A stretch of 36,980 nt of DNA from an uncultured Phycisphaerales bacterium (GTDB taxonomy: Bacteria > Planctomycetota > Phycisphaerae > Sedimentisphaerales > Anaerobacaceae), in assembly GCA_937927975.1 (NCBI GenBank), contig CALEZT010000013.1, forward strand, positions 1 through 36,980, read 5' to 3'. Under the pieces are notes generated by a model, which was not told the DNA's origin, made no database searches, and saw only the letters and a list, made by a program, of their open reading frames with translations. A program made the position numbers and the translations under genes. Of the stretch, positions 26,401-33,213 are shown one piece after another. The first letter of the stretch is position 1; each line of letters begins with the position of its first letter.

Positions 26401-26648
26401 GGCGAGGGGCCGTGGACGCGGTGTTAGAGGCGTGCCGGCTTCGCGTCCGACCGCTGGTGATGACGACCGCGACGACACTACTGGGCCTGTTGCCGATGCT
26501 CTACGCCACGGGCGCCGGCTCCGAGCTTCAGCGTCCGCTTGTAACGGTGATCTTCGGCGGCATGGTCAGTTCGCTGGCGCTAGAATTGATCGTGCTGCCG
26601 GTTCTGTATGTCCTGGCGCACGGGAGGGAAACCCCGTCGTCGGCCTGA
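23478..26648 (+). CDS. czcA: CzcA-like heavy-metal RND efflux pump with an inserted metal-binding module
   Basis: A 1056-residue inner-membrane proton/metal antiporter of the HME-RND family, with 12 expected membrane segments and two large porter loops. Helix 4 reads VIAVGMVVDAAIIVTENI, keeping the proton-relay Asp429 and Glu436; the additional Asp found in CzcA proper is Ala. The stretch LPALDEGAIAINVVRLP and SKTGRAEISEDPMGPEQTD are typical of the divalent-metal (Czc) group, and the CusA methionine at the first position is missing. Inside the first porter loop, after STGLGEIYQYTVE, there is an extra stretch YCPSHREVWTQGAGACPQCS with Cys150, His153, Cys164 and Cys167, resembling the short heavy-metal-binding domain YTCPMHP...CPKCGM. 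The metal carried is not certain. ATG 23478 is preferred over the adjoining GTG at 23475. Confidence 0.95.
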   Translation: MFDQMLQFALRQRFLILLMGGLVLVLGGVTWLRLPIDAFPDVTNVQVMILTESRGLSPEEVERLVTFPIETQMSGLPGVQQVRSLSQSGLSQVVVIFEDRVDSYFARNLVFERLAMVRDDLPGGVEPELGPISTGLGEIYQYTVESGFYCPSHREVWTQGAGACPQCSEPLIAGDVDLMGLRTIQEWLIAPQLRMLSGLNEVNSMGGLVRQFHIVVDPDMLLKFGVSLRDVIEAVQSNNRNSGVGFIAKDFEQINVVSQGLLKDAEDIGRIAIKAESGAPVYLSDLAKVQIGAQPRLGGVGRDGRGETVVGMTIMLKGENSKLVVDRVKQEIPEIQKSLPPGVRIRPFYDRTDLIQACIRTVSSALAQGGFFVVAILFLLLWDLRAALTVALSLPLTAAATFILMDWADVSANLMSLGGLVIAVGMVVDAAIIVTENITRHMGEDAHRGRTRVEIARSAVREVARPVTFAILIMVVVFVPLFALQSLEGKMFRPLAMTICFALLSSLVMSLTVVPVLAAAVTKRVARDIHGNPLVRAFHAVHAPLLRVAIRGRWITVAVAGALLVGGASVLVQLGTEFLPALDEGAIAINVVRLPTAGLEGSVLQSQRIEQRLLERFPNEIETIVSKTGRAEISEDPMGPEQTDFIITLKPKGQWSAAKSKDELIEGIEKELKAFPGIRPAFSQPIALRVNELISGIKSDVAIKVFGDDIGVLVRTAEAMAPILTGIDGAEDVAIEQVSGFSQLNVVPDRQAMARHKINVEAINEVLEAAVGGTTASTLYDNLVPVEIVVRLGPSEAAGRDLGRLLVASPLGYNVPLGEVTRIEQAEAPAKVNREDSRRRLLVECNVRGRDLGGFVAEARDKLAGIERDLPSGYRLVWGGQFENQQRAMKRLAVVVPISLLLIFVMLVSALNSLKSASLIMVNLPFAVIGGVAAMHLLGIHLSVAATIGFIAVLGVAVEDGLVLISFCDQLRREGRGAVDAVLEACRLRVRPLVMTTATTLLGLLPMLYATGAGSELQRPLVTVIFGGMVSSLALELIVLPVLYVLAHGRETPSSA

Positions 26649-26729
26649 TCCGGGTTCGAGATACAGCCTTCGGCGATCCAGAAGCCTGTTCACCTGCCGA
26701 CGCACGGTCTTTCGTCCTTCAACTCGTCC

Positions 26730-26803
26730 TATAATGCACGCAAGGAGACTCCAGGCGCAATGGTAGGACGGCGGGGCGCAAAGACTCTTTTGTCCACAAG
26801 AGT
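26730..26803 (+). promoter_or_regulatory. TATAAT element and structured leader, weakly GEMM-like
   Basis: A perfect TATAAT (26730-26735), without a good -35, is followed by a leader containing GGGGCGCAAAG (26773-26783) and then a hairpin ACTCTT..GT/ACAAGAGT (26784-26803). The GGGRCGCAAAG-plus-hairpin order recalls the 3' half of cyclic-di-GMP-I (GEMM) aptamers, but the expected preceding P2 stem is not evident. The whole gap 26649-26962 holds no credible gene. Confidence 0.25.
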
Positions 26804-26962
26804 TCTTTTGTTTGTCAGAGCGAGCCCAATATGGTAAACTGGAGGGGCATTAGGGAGGATGTGTGAGTTCTTGAGATGAACTCGCGGCGGTGGGGCGCCG
26901 CAGGGCTGCTCGGCGACCGCAGAAACAGGTCAAGAAAGAGTGTCGTCGCACTCGGAGGGACC

Positions 26963-27571
26963 ATGAGAAAATGTGAGTTCATTCTTGTCTTCGTGTTGTG
27001 GTTTGCGGTTTCGGCGCAGGCAATCAACACGACCGCCACGCCGACCGAGCGGAACTGGACGCCGCCTCAGTGGACGTTGATCGGCGATGTGGGGCCCTTG
27101 AACGAAAACGCCGATATGGTTGCGAGGCAGGCGCTGGACGTCATGAGCCTGTCCGACGACGAACCTTTGCCTTCGCTGTACGCATATCCGGAGCTTGCCT
27201 CTTCTTTGCAGATCGATCCGGCCGCATCGTTGGGATCGAGCGGGTCGAGTGAAGCGGGCGCATCGGGAATGCCGTTGGCTGGCGGCATGGCTCAGGCCAC
27301 GAGCCTCTTCGATGAGACGCACTGGGACCCCGACGCAGATGTATACGGCGACGCGGCTCTTATCACGGCAGACAGCGAGAGCCTTCCCGCCTTTGCCGAC
27401 ATTGACTGGATGGCTGCGCCGCTGCCGGCCGCGAGGGAGATTTCGATCATGGAGATCGTCGTATTTCCCGCCCTCGGCGTCCTTGTGGTGGGTTCCATTC
27501 TGGGCATGGTGATCGTTCGCCTGCGGAGGCGGCGTCCGGCTCGTCGGACGCAACAGCTCCTTCAAGTCTGA
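26963..27571 (+). CDS. Small exported protein with C-terminal membrane anchor and Arg-rich tail
   Basis: A 202-residue protein of unknown family. It has an N-terminal signal peptide (MRKCEFILVFVLWFAVSAQA) and an acidic, Ser/Ala-rich middle without recognisable domain (DEPLPSLYAYPELASSL, GSSGSSEAGASG). Near the end is one membrane segment (IVVFPALGVLVVGSILGMVI) followed by VRLRRRRPARR. Signal peptide, spacer, helix and basic tail follow the plan of exosortase or sortase substrates, but no PEP or LPxTG motif precedes the helix. The ATG at 26963 has GGAGG upstream; the ATG at 26876 would put a basic stretch before the signal. It converges on the ankyrin gene with a 13-base gap. Confidence 0.65.
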   Translation: MRKCEFILVFVLWFAVSAQAINTTATPTERNWTPPQWTLIGDVGPLNENADMVARQALDVMSLSDDEPLPSLYAYPELASSLQIDPAASLGSSGSSEAGASGMPLAGGMAQATSLFDETHWDPDADVYGDAALITADSESLPAFADIDWMAAPLPAAREISIMEIVVFPALGVLVVGSILGMVIVRLRRRRPARRTQQLLQV

Positions 27572-27584
27572 AGATCGTCGCGGT

Positions 27585-29837
27585 TCAGGGCCGGGGCAGT
27601 TCCGCTTCTCGGGCCGAGAGAAACTCCGCGATCGCTTTGTGTCCGGCGCGGACGGCCGCTTGTTGCGGTGTCTCGTTGTGACGTCCATTCTTCGCGTCGA
27701 TTCTGGCGCCATGCGAGACGAGCAATTCGACGGCCTTCTGGCGGCCTCGCTCGGCCGCATAGTAGATCGGTCTGGCGTCGGCGCGGTCCTTGGCGTTGAC
27801 GTTGGCGCCTTGCGACAGGAGTGCCTTGATCTGCTTGAGGTTGCCTGACGCGGCGGCCTGGTGCAGGGGGGTGACACCCGTCTTGAGCAGATCCATGACC
27901 TGGTTACCGTCGGCCCCCTGGGACGCCAGGTAGTCCACAACGTCCTTCTGGCCCCGGCGGGCCGCTTCGTGGATCGGATCGTCGCCGTCGTTGTCCTTGC
28001 TGCGAACGTCCGCGTGAGCCGTCACGAGCATCTCCACCACGGGCCTGCGTCCTTCAAATGCGGCCAGGTGGAGAGCGGTGGCGCCGTTGTGATTCTTGGC
28101 GTTGATCGACGCGCCTGCCGCGATCAAGTGAGCGACAATCTCCTCGGCGCCGTCGGCCGCAGCCCGGTGCAGGGGGGACTGGCCCTCAGCATCCTCGACG
28201 TTGACATCGGCGCCCTTGGCGGTCAACAACCTGGCCACATCCGCGAATAGGCCTTTGGGCAGTTCCCTGCGTCCCCTTGAGGCGGCCTCGTGAAGCGGCG
28301 TGATGCCATAGGCGTCTCGATGAGACAGTTCGGCTTCGGATGCGATCAACATTTCTGCGATTTCGTACAGTCCGCCGGCGGCTGCGATTTGCAGGGGAGT
28401 CTGGCCCTGCCACTCGCTGTCGGGCCGGCCCTTGAACCCGGTCTTGATGACTGCATTGACGTCGGCCCCGCGGGCGATCAGCATCCTCACGAGATCGACG
28501 TTGCCCACGCGGACTGCGTGGTGCAGCGGCGTTGATCCGGAGACGGTCTGGGCCGCGCCGCGCGCCCCGGCCGACAGCAGCAGGGTCGCGTTCTTCTCCT
28601 GGTATCCCTGAAGGGCCTTCAGAAGAGGCGTTGCCCCCGAGGGGTCCGCGGCGTCGAGATCGGCCTTGCTCTCGATCAACAACCGCATGACGTCCTCGTT
28701 GTCCCGCGGGGCTGCCAGGTGCAGGGGCGTCTGCCCGTCGGAGGTTCTGGCGTTGACGTCCGCTCCTGCGGCAATCAGCATCGCGACGATTTGCGCGTCG
28801 CCCGGCGTCATCGTGGTGCGAGGACGCACTCCAGCAACCGCTTCGTGCAGCGGGGTCCAGCCTGCGTCATTTCCGGCGTTGACATTCGCATGGTGGTCCA
28901 CGAGCAGCTTGACGATGTCCCTGTGGTTGCCGTCCGCGATCGCTTCATGCAGGGGTGTGGCGCCCTCTTGCGACTTGGCGTTGACCTGCGCGCCCTTGGC
29001 GAGCAGCAGGCGAACCGCCTCGGCGTTGCCGTTGCGGGCCGCCAGGTGCAGCGGCATCGGGGGCTGGACGCCCTGTGCGTCGGGGTCGGCCCCCCGATCC
29101 AGAAGGAGCCTGACGATCTCGACGTCTCCGCGATCGATGGCGTAGCACAGCAGGGTCTGCACGGAGGTGTCGTCCATTCCCCGGAGGTCGGCGCCGTGGT
29201 TGACCAGCCATGCGACGAGGTTGGTCCTGCCTTGGATGACGGCGCTGGCCAGCGGGGGGATCTTCTCCCGGTTGAGGACGTTGACGTCGGCCCCGCGAGC
29301 CAACAGCATCTCGGCGATTTCCTGGTCGCCTCGGGAGGCCGCGAAGTGCAGTGGCGTATTGCCAAGCACGTCGGCGGCCCGAGCATCGGCGCCTTTCTCA
29401 ATCAGCAGCCGGACGACGGTGCGATTGGTTCGGCTGATGGCGTGGTGCAGGGCGGTGGCTTGGGCCGGGTTTTTCGCGTTGACGTCGGCGCCTCGGTCGA
29501 TGAGCAGTCGGGCGATCTCCTCATAGTCCTGGGCCGCGGCGACCAGCAACGGAATCTCCCCAGCGGTCGTCCGAAGATTGATGTCGGCCCCTGCGTCCAG
29601 GAGGGCCTCCACCGCCTGTCGTTGTCGGCGAAGGATGGCGTGGACCAGAGGAGTGCGTCCGTTGGAGTCCTTCTGGTTGACGTCGGCTCCCTTGTGAGCG
29701 AGCTCGCGAATCGTTGCGACGTCTCCATCCCTGGCCGCCCGGTGAAGGAGCGACGGATCGCGGTCGGGTCGTCGCTCGCAACCGAGGCCTGTCAGAACGA
29801 GCACGAGCATCAGGCCGACAATCTCATTCGATTTCAC
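27585..29837 (-). CDS. Ankyrin-repeat lipoprotein with about 21 repeats
   Basis: A 750-residue protein. The GTG start at 29837 follows GAGGAAG by 6 bases and opens a lipoprotein signal ending in VLTGLGC, so the protein is exported and lipid-anchored. From residue about 30 to the end it is almost entirely ankyrin repeats of about 33 residues (pattern G-TPLH-AA-G---V-LLL-GADVNAK); I count 21. Repeats 10, 14 and 15 carry loops of about 8-11 extra residues, and repeats 6-8 are the most diverged. Ankyrin arrays bind proteins; no enzyme domain is attached. Its partner is unknown. Bacterial ankyrin proteins are often host-directed effectors, but a lipoprotein signal points instead to a role in the cell envelope. 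Confidence 0.9.
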   Translation of the reverse strand: MKSNEIVGLMLVLVLTGLGCERRPDRDPSLLHRAARDGDVATIRELAHKGADVNQKDSNGRTPLVHAILRRQRQAVEALLDAGADINLRTTAGEIPLLVAAAQDYEEIARLLIDRGADVNAKNPAQATALHHAISRTNRTVVRLLIEKGADARAADVLGNTPLHFAASRGDQEIAEMLLARGADVNVLNREKIPPLASAVIQGRTNLVAWLVNHGADLRGMDDTSVQTLLCYAIDRGDVEIVRLLLDRGADPDAQGVQPPMPLHLAARNGNAEAVRLLLAKGAQVNAKSQEGATPLHEAIADGNHRDIVKLLVDHHANVNAGNDAGWTPLHEAVAGVRPRTTMTPGDAQIVAMLIAAGADVNARTSDGQTPLHLAAPRDNEDVMRLLIESKADLDAADPSGATPLLKALQGYQEKNATLLLSAGARGAAQTVSGSTPLHHAVRVGNVDLVRMLIARGADVNAVIKTGFKGRPDSEWQGQTPLQIAAAGGLYEIAEMLIASEAELSHRDAYGITPLHEAASRGRRELPKGLFADVARLLTAKGADVNVEDAEGQSPLHRAAADGAEEIVAHLIAAGASINAKNHNGATALHLAAFEGRRPVVEMLVTAHADVRSKDNDGDDPIHEAARRGQKDVVDYLASQGADGNQVMDLLKTGVTPLHQAAASGNLKQIKALLSQGANVNAKDRADARPIYYAAERGRQKAVELLVSHGARIDAKNGRHNETPQQAAVRAGHKAIAEFLSAREAELPRP

Positions 29838-29927
29838 TTGTGACTTCCTCATCCTCATGAACGCGACGGAACTCGTGTACGAGCCGGCCGATGGGGTCGG
29901 CGAAGCGGCTCTTGCCCTTTGAGGGAC

Positions 29928-29933
29928 CATTAT
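29928..29933 (-). promoter_or_regulatory. TATAAT element for the ankyrin lipoprotein gene
   Basis: A perfect TATAAT on the minus strand (29928-29933) lies about 90 bases before the GTG start; the -35 is weak. Confidence 0.4.
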
Positions 29934-29939
29934 ACTCGT

Positions 29940-30426
29940 TCCTGTCCGTCGTCCCAGAGGCACTCTCGCTTTTTGAAGGCGGAACCATCAAGACGTTGAA
30001 GAAGGACGAAGGTGTGTTTCCGCTGGGAGCCTCGGACCTGGACTGCGCAGGCGTATCATGCCGGTGGTCGCGGGAAAGAATCTGCGTGCGAGCCTTCCCC
30101 TGACGACAGGGCCAGGGAAAGGCTCGCGTCTCCAATCACCCCTCCGCATCACCCTTGCGATGCGAGATCCCCCGACATCATCCCTCCGGCTCGGCATCGT
30201 CCTCCGCGGGGAAGCTGGGACACTCCCCTTGAAGAGAATTGGCTGTCAGAGCGACACTGCAATGGTTACATCGTAGGGATCGCCGGCCTCGTCGAACATA
30301 GGCAAATGGCTCAATTCGCCCTGAGCAAATCCCTCTGTTTGGAGAGGCCTGCTCTGTGTGCGGACCCTGAGCCGGAGGAGGGAGCGACAGGGGGAACTGT
30401 CGGCGTATGCGACGCCAGATGAAGAA
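29940..30426. other. Gene-free region with a long hairpin
   Basis: No frame here has convincing codon bias or a recognisable product. GCGAGCCTT (30088-30096) pairs with AAGGCTCGC (30119-30127), and the stem continues with CCCTG/CAGGG after one mismatch, leaving a 10-base loop. There is no T tract. It may be a small structured RNA or terminator. Confidence 0.35.
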
Positions 30427-30466
30427 GGGCTTGCGCGGCCGCCGAATCCGGTGGTCGCGCAAGCCC
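30427..30466 (-). terminator. Rho-independent terminator of the lipoprotein gene at 30481
   Basis: On the minus strand GGGCTTGCGCG (30456-30466) pairs perfectly with CGCGCAAGCCC (30427-30437), followed by TTCTTCATCT. It begins 14 bases past the stop codon. Confidence 0.75.
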
Positions 30467-30480
30467 GTCGGGGAATCGCA

Positions 30481-31200
30481 TCACGAACCGGACGCAGCGG
30501 CGGCGACCTTCTTGATGTCGACCTGGCTCAACGCCTGCTTGAGGGTATCCATGGTGACGCTGTTGCCTTCGAGTTCGACGACGAATCGCTCGGAGACGAA
30601 GACGCGGATCGTGCCGGACTTGTCCTGTTTGTTGTACTCCTCCATGCCCTTGAAACCGCTGTAGGTGGCGGTCTTCTCATAGCCGGTGTCGGTCTCGCGG
30701 CTGTACTGGGTCATGGTCCAAGCGGTCATACCGAGTTTCATCGGGCCGCTCAGGTTGCCGACATCGGTGATCGTAAGACGGATCGAGGCGTCTGCCTGCC
30801 CTTCATACTCGCTTTCGGCGTGCGACATATCGACGCCCATCATCTGGTTTTTTTCGGCCGAGGCGCTGATTCGCTTCATCCCGGCCAGAGTCTCGGGCAA
30901 CAGGACCTTGAGCTTGTCGCCCTCGATAGCGGTGATCGCCTTGCCCTGGTTTGCCTGGGTCAGGATCTGGCGATTCTCTTCCGCCAGCTTGGCCATATCG
31001 GTTGCGGTGCCTGGGACGCTTCCCTCTCTCGCGGCGGCGGCAGCCGGGGGCTGCGCCGGAGCGGTTTGGCCGGCGGCGCTCTGCGAGGTCGCCGGACCCT
31101 GCGCGGGAGTCTCTTTCTCTGGTCCATCCTTGCCGCAACCGCAGACCAACACTGCGATCGCGCAAGCCGCAACCCATGCCACGAGTGTACCGTGCCTCAT
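30481..31200 (-). CDS. Lipoprotein of unknown function with a conserved globular C-terminal domain
   Basis: A 239-residue protein. ATG 31200 has AAAGGAG upstream. The lipoprotein signal ends in IAVLVCGC (Cys22 the likely acylated residue), then an Ala/Pro/Gln-rich linker to about residue 65. The rest is a folded domain starting LKVLLPETLAGMKRISAS, with a beta-rich middle (ASIRLTITDVGNLSGPMKLG) and a helix at the end (TMDTLKQALSQVDIKKVAAA). I recall similar uncharacterised lipoproteins in several bacterial phyla but cannot name the family. Its leader closely resembles that of the coiled-coil lipoprotein at 14160-14600. It is transcribed alone and ends at a clear terminator. Confidence 0.75.
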   Translation of the reverse strand: MRHGTLVAWVAACAIAVLVCGCGKDGPEKETPAQGPATSQSAAGQTAPAQPPAAAAAREGSVPGTATDMAKLAEENRQILTQANQGKAITAIEGDKLKVLLPETLAGMKRISASAEKNQMMGVDMSHAESEYEGQADASIRLTITDVGNLSGPMKLGMTAWTMTQYSRETDTGYEKTATYSGFKGMEEYNKQDKSGTIRVFVSERFVVELEGNSVTMDTLKQALSQVDIKKVAAAASGS

Positions 31201-31426
31201 ATTCAAGCTCCTTTCAAATCTGAAGACTGGTTGGCTGCTCATTCGCAGCGAGGGTGGAAGACTACGCGAAACGGTCGGGCAAATCAACTCCCTATCACAG
31301 GGGAATTGAGCAACTCTTCGGTCACAGGCTTGTCCTGGGGTCGGGTTTGAAGTACTCTTGCGGAGGACAGACTCGCGACAACGAGTGATGCGGATCGTCA
31401 ATAGTCCGTCATCCATCATCAGTGGA

Positions 31427-31455
31427 TTGACCAAAGTCCTATAAGGGCGTATGAT
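31427..31455 (+). promoter_or_regulatory. Strong promoter of the FlgI-like lipoprotein gene (and possibly smc)
   Basis: TTGACC (31427-31432), a 17-base spacer and TATGAT (31450-31455), each one base off consensus. The leader is about 43 bases. The remainder of the divergent gap 31201-31504 shows no gene. Confidence 0.6.
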
Positions 31456-31504
31456 TACGGCAAGTGTGTTCGATCACAATCCTTTCTTTTGGCGGTACTT
31501 ACGA

Positions 31505-33124
31505 ATGAAACACTTGGGTTGGAAGACCTTGTGCTGCGCCGCTCTGGCGGCGTTGCTGACGATGGCGGTCGGCTGCCGCAAGGAAGCGCAAAGCGACGAC
31601 GATTCTCTGACGTCTCGCGCTGCGCTGGGAGCGACCGTGGGTTCCGTGGCCAAACTGGCCAGGCCGGAGCCTGTGGCGGTCGAAGGGTACGGTCTTGTCG
31701 GCGGTCTGCCGGGCACGGGTTCGGCGTTCTGCCCTCCTCAACTGAGATCATATCTGAAACAGTACATCCTCACTCAGTTGCCCACCGAGCGTGTGAACCT
31801 CGATCAACTGCTCAACAGCAAGAACACCGCGGTCGTCCGGCTGGAAGCCCTGGTGCCTGCGACCGCCTCGGTCGATGAGCACTTCGATGTCCGGGTCTCG
31901 CTGATCCCGGGTTCGGAGGCTACATCGATCAACGAGGGCTGGCTGTACAAGGCCGATCTGGTGGCTCAGGGGACGTTCGGTGTGGACACCAGGCCGTTGG
32001 CGACGGTGGAAGGACCGGTGTTCATCGTCAGCGGCACAGCAGAAAACCATCTCAAGGCCGGTCACATCATCGGGGGCGGCCGGACCGTTTTCGAGTATAC
32101 AGCGATCCTGCGGCTTCGTCGCGCCGATTACCGCGTGGCCAGCACGATCCGCAACCGGCTGAGCGAGCGATACGGCGCGAATGTGGCCCGCGCCATTTCT
32201 CCTCGAGACATTGAGGTGCAGATCCCACAGGAGTATCGTTTGCGGAAGCTGCGGTATCTGGCGATGGTCGAAGCGACGTATCTGGAAACCGCCGAAGATC
32301 TCGACGAGGCCCGCGTGAATGCGTTCGTGCACCAGTTGGCCGTCGGGAAGGACAAAGAAGACGCCGAAATCGCCCTGGAGGCGATCGGTCGAGAGAGCGC
32401 CGGCAAGCTGGCCTCGCTCCTGAAGGCCTCGGAGATGGAAGTGCGGATGCGGGCGGCTCGATGTATGCTCGGACTGGGCGACGACCGGGGCTTCGCCGTC
32501 CTGCGGGAAATGGCGCTGGATGCCAAGTCTCCGCTCCGTATGGAGGCCTTGGCGTCCATCCTGGTCTCCGCCCGGCGGAATGACGCTTCGGCTCTGGCCT
32601 TGCGGCTGCTCCGTGACAACGACAAGGCGGTCGTGCTGGCCGCGTACGAGTATCTCCGCCAGATCAACGACCCCTCGATCCGACGGGAACCGATCGGCCG
32701 AAGTTTCCAGTTGGAGCAGGTGATTCAGACCGGCCGGCGGGCGGTGTACGTCACCCAGCGAGGCGACCCGCGGATCGTGCTGTTCGGAGGCCCGCTCCAG
32801 TGTAGTAACAGCATTTTTGTGGAATCCGCGGACCGTTCGATTGTCGTAAACACCCGCGTCGGCGAGGATTCGATCTCTATCACTCGCAAGCACCCCGTCA
32901 AGCCCAGTATCATGGGGCCCATTCGAACCGACTTCGAGGTTCGCAGCATCGTCCGGGCCCTGGGGTCCGAGGCGAGCACCGCCTCCGGCGGACAACTGCG
33001 GGGCCTCGGTGTGTCGTACGCCCAGGTCGCCACGATCCTGGAACGGCTGATCTCCAAAGGGGCCCTGGATGCCGAATTCTGGCTGGGGCCGCCGCCGGAA
33101 ATCTCGGTTCCAGTCAAGAAATGA
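31505..33124 (+). CDS. Lipoprotein with FlgI-like (P-ring) domain and HEAT-like repeats
   Basis: A 539-residue protein. The signal ends in LLTMAVGC (Cys24), so it is lipid-anchored. Residues about 55-240 resemble the flagellar P-ring protein FlgI: GYGLVGGLPGTG (61-72; FlgI has GYGLVVGLNGTGD), a segment LLNSKNTAVVRLEALVPATA and DVRVSLIPGSEATSINEGWL like the FlgI 'skNvAaV.v.a.lP.fa..G...DV.vs..GdA.sl.GG.L' core. Residues about 275-390 are helical HEAT-like repeats (EVRMRAARCMLGLGDDRGFA). The C-terminus after 400 is a separate beta-rich domain. No other flagellar gene is in the window. The start at 31505 is set by the signal peptide; no good Shine-Dalgarno sequence is seen. The function is unknown; a role in a periplasmic ring or scaffold is inferred. 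Confidence 0.7.
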   Translation: MKHLGWKTLCCAALAALLTMAVGCRKEAQSDDDSLTSRAALGATVGSVAKLARPEPVAVEGYGLVGGLPGTGSAFCPPQLRSYLKQYILTQLPTERVNLDQLLNSKNTAVVRLEALVPATASVDEHFDVRVSLIPGSEATSINEGWLYKADLVAQGTFGVDTRPLATVEGPVFIVSGTAENHLKAGHIIGGGRTVFEYTAILRLRRADYRVASTIRNRLSERYGANVARAISPRDIEVQIPQEYRLRKLRYLAMVEATYLETAEDLDEARVNAFVHQLAVGKDKEDAEIALEAIGRESAGKLASLLKASEMEVRMRAARCMLGLGDDRGFAVLREMALDAKSPLRMEALASILVSARRNDASALALRLLRDNDKAVVLAAYEYLRQINDPSIRREPIGRSFQLEQVIQTGRRAVYVTQRGDPRIVLFGGPLQCSNSIFVESADRSIVVNTRVGEDSISITRKHPVKPSIMGPIRTDFEVRSIVRALGSEASTASGGQLRGLGVSYAQVATILERLISKGALDAEFWLGPPPEISVPVKK

Positions 33125-33213
33125 CCGCCTTGAGGCCGATAAAAAAGCTGGCGGTGTCGCCCAGGCGTGCGGAGGACAGGGTGTCTTTGAAAATCAGGAC
33201 GATTAGGTAGGCC

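Noticed and set aside
27585..29837. Periodic DNA pattern of about 99 bases, considered as a tandem repeat or CRISPR-like array
   Set aside because: The period is explained by 33-residue ankyrin repeats in one continuous reading frame; there are no identical direct repeats with spacers.
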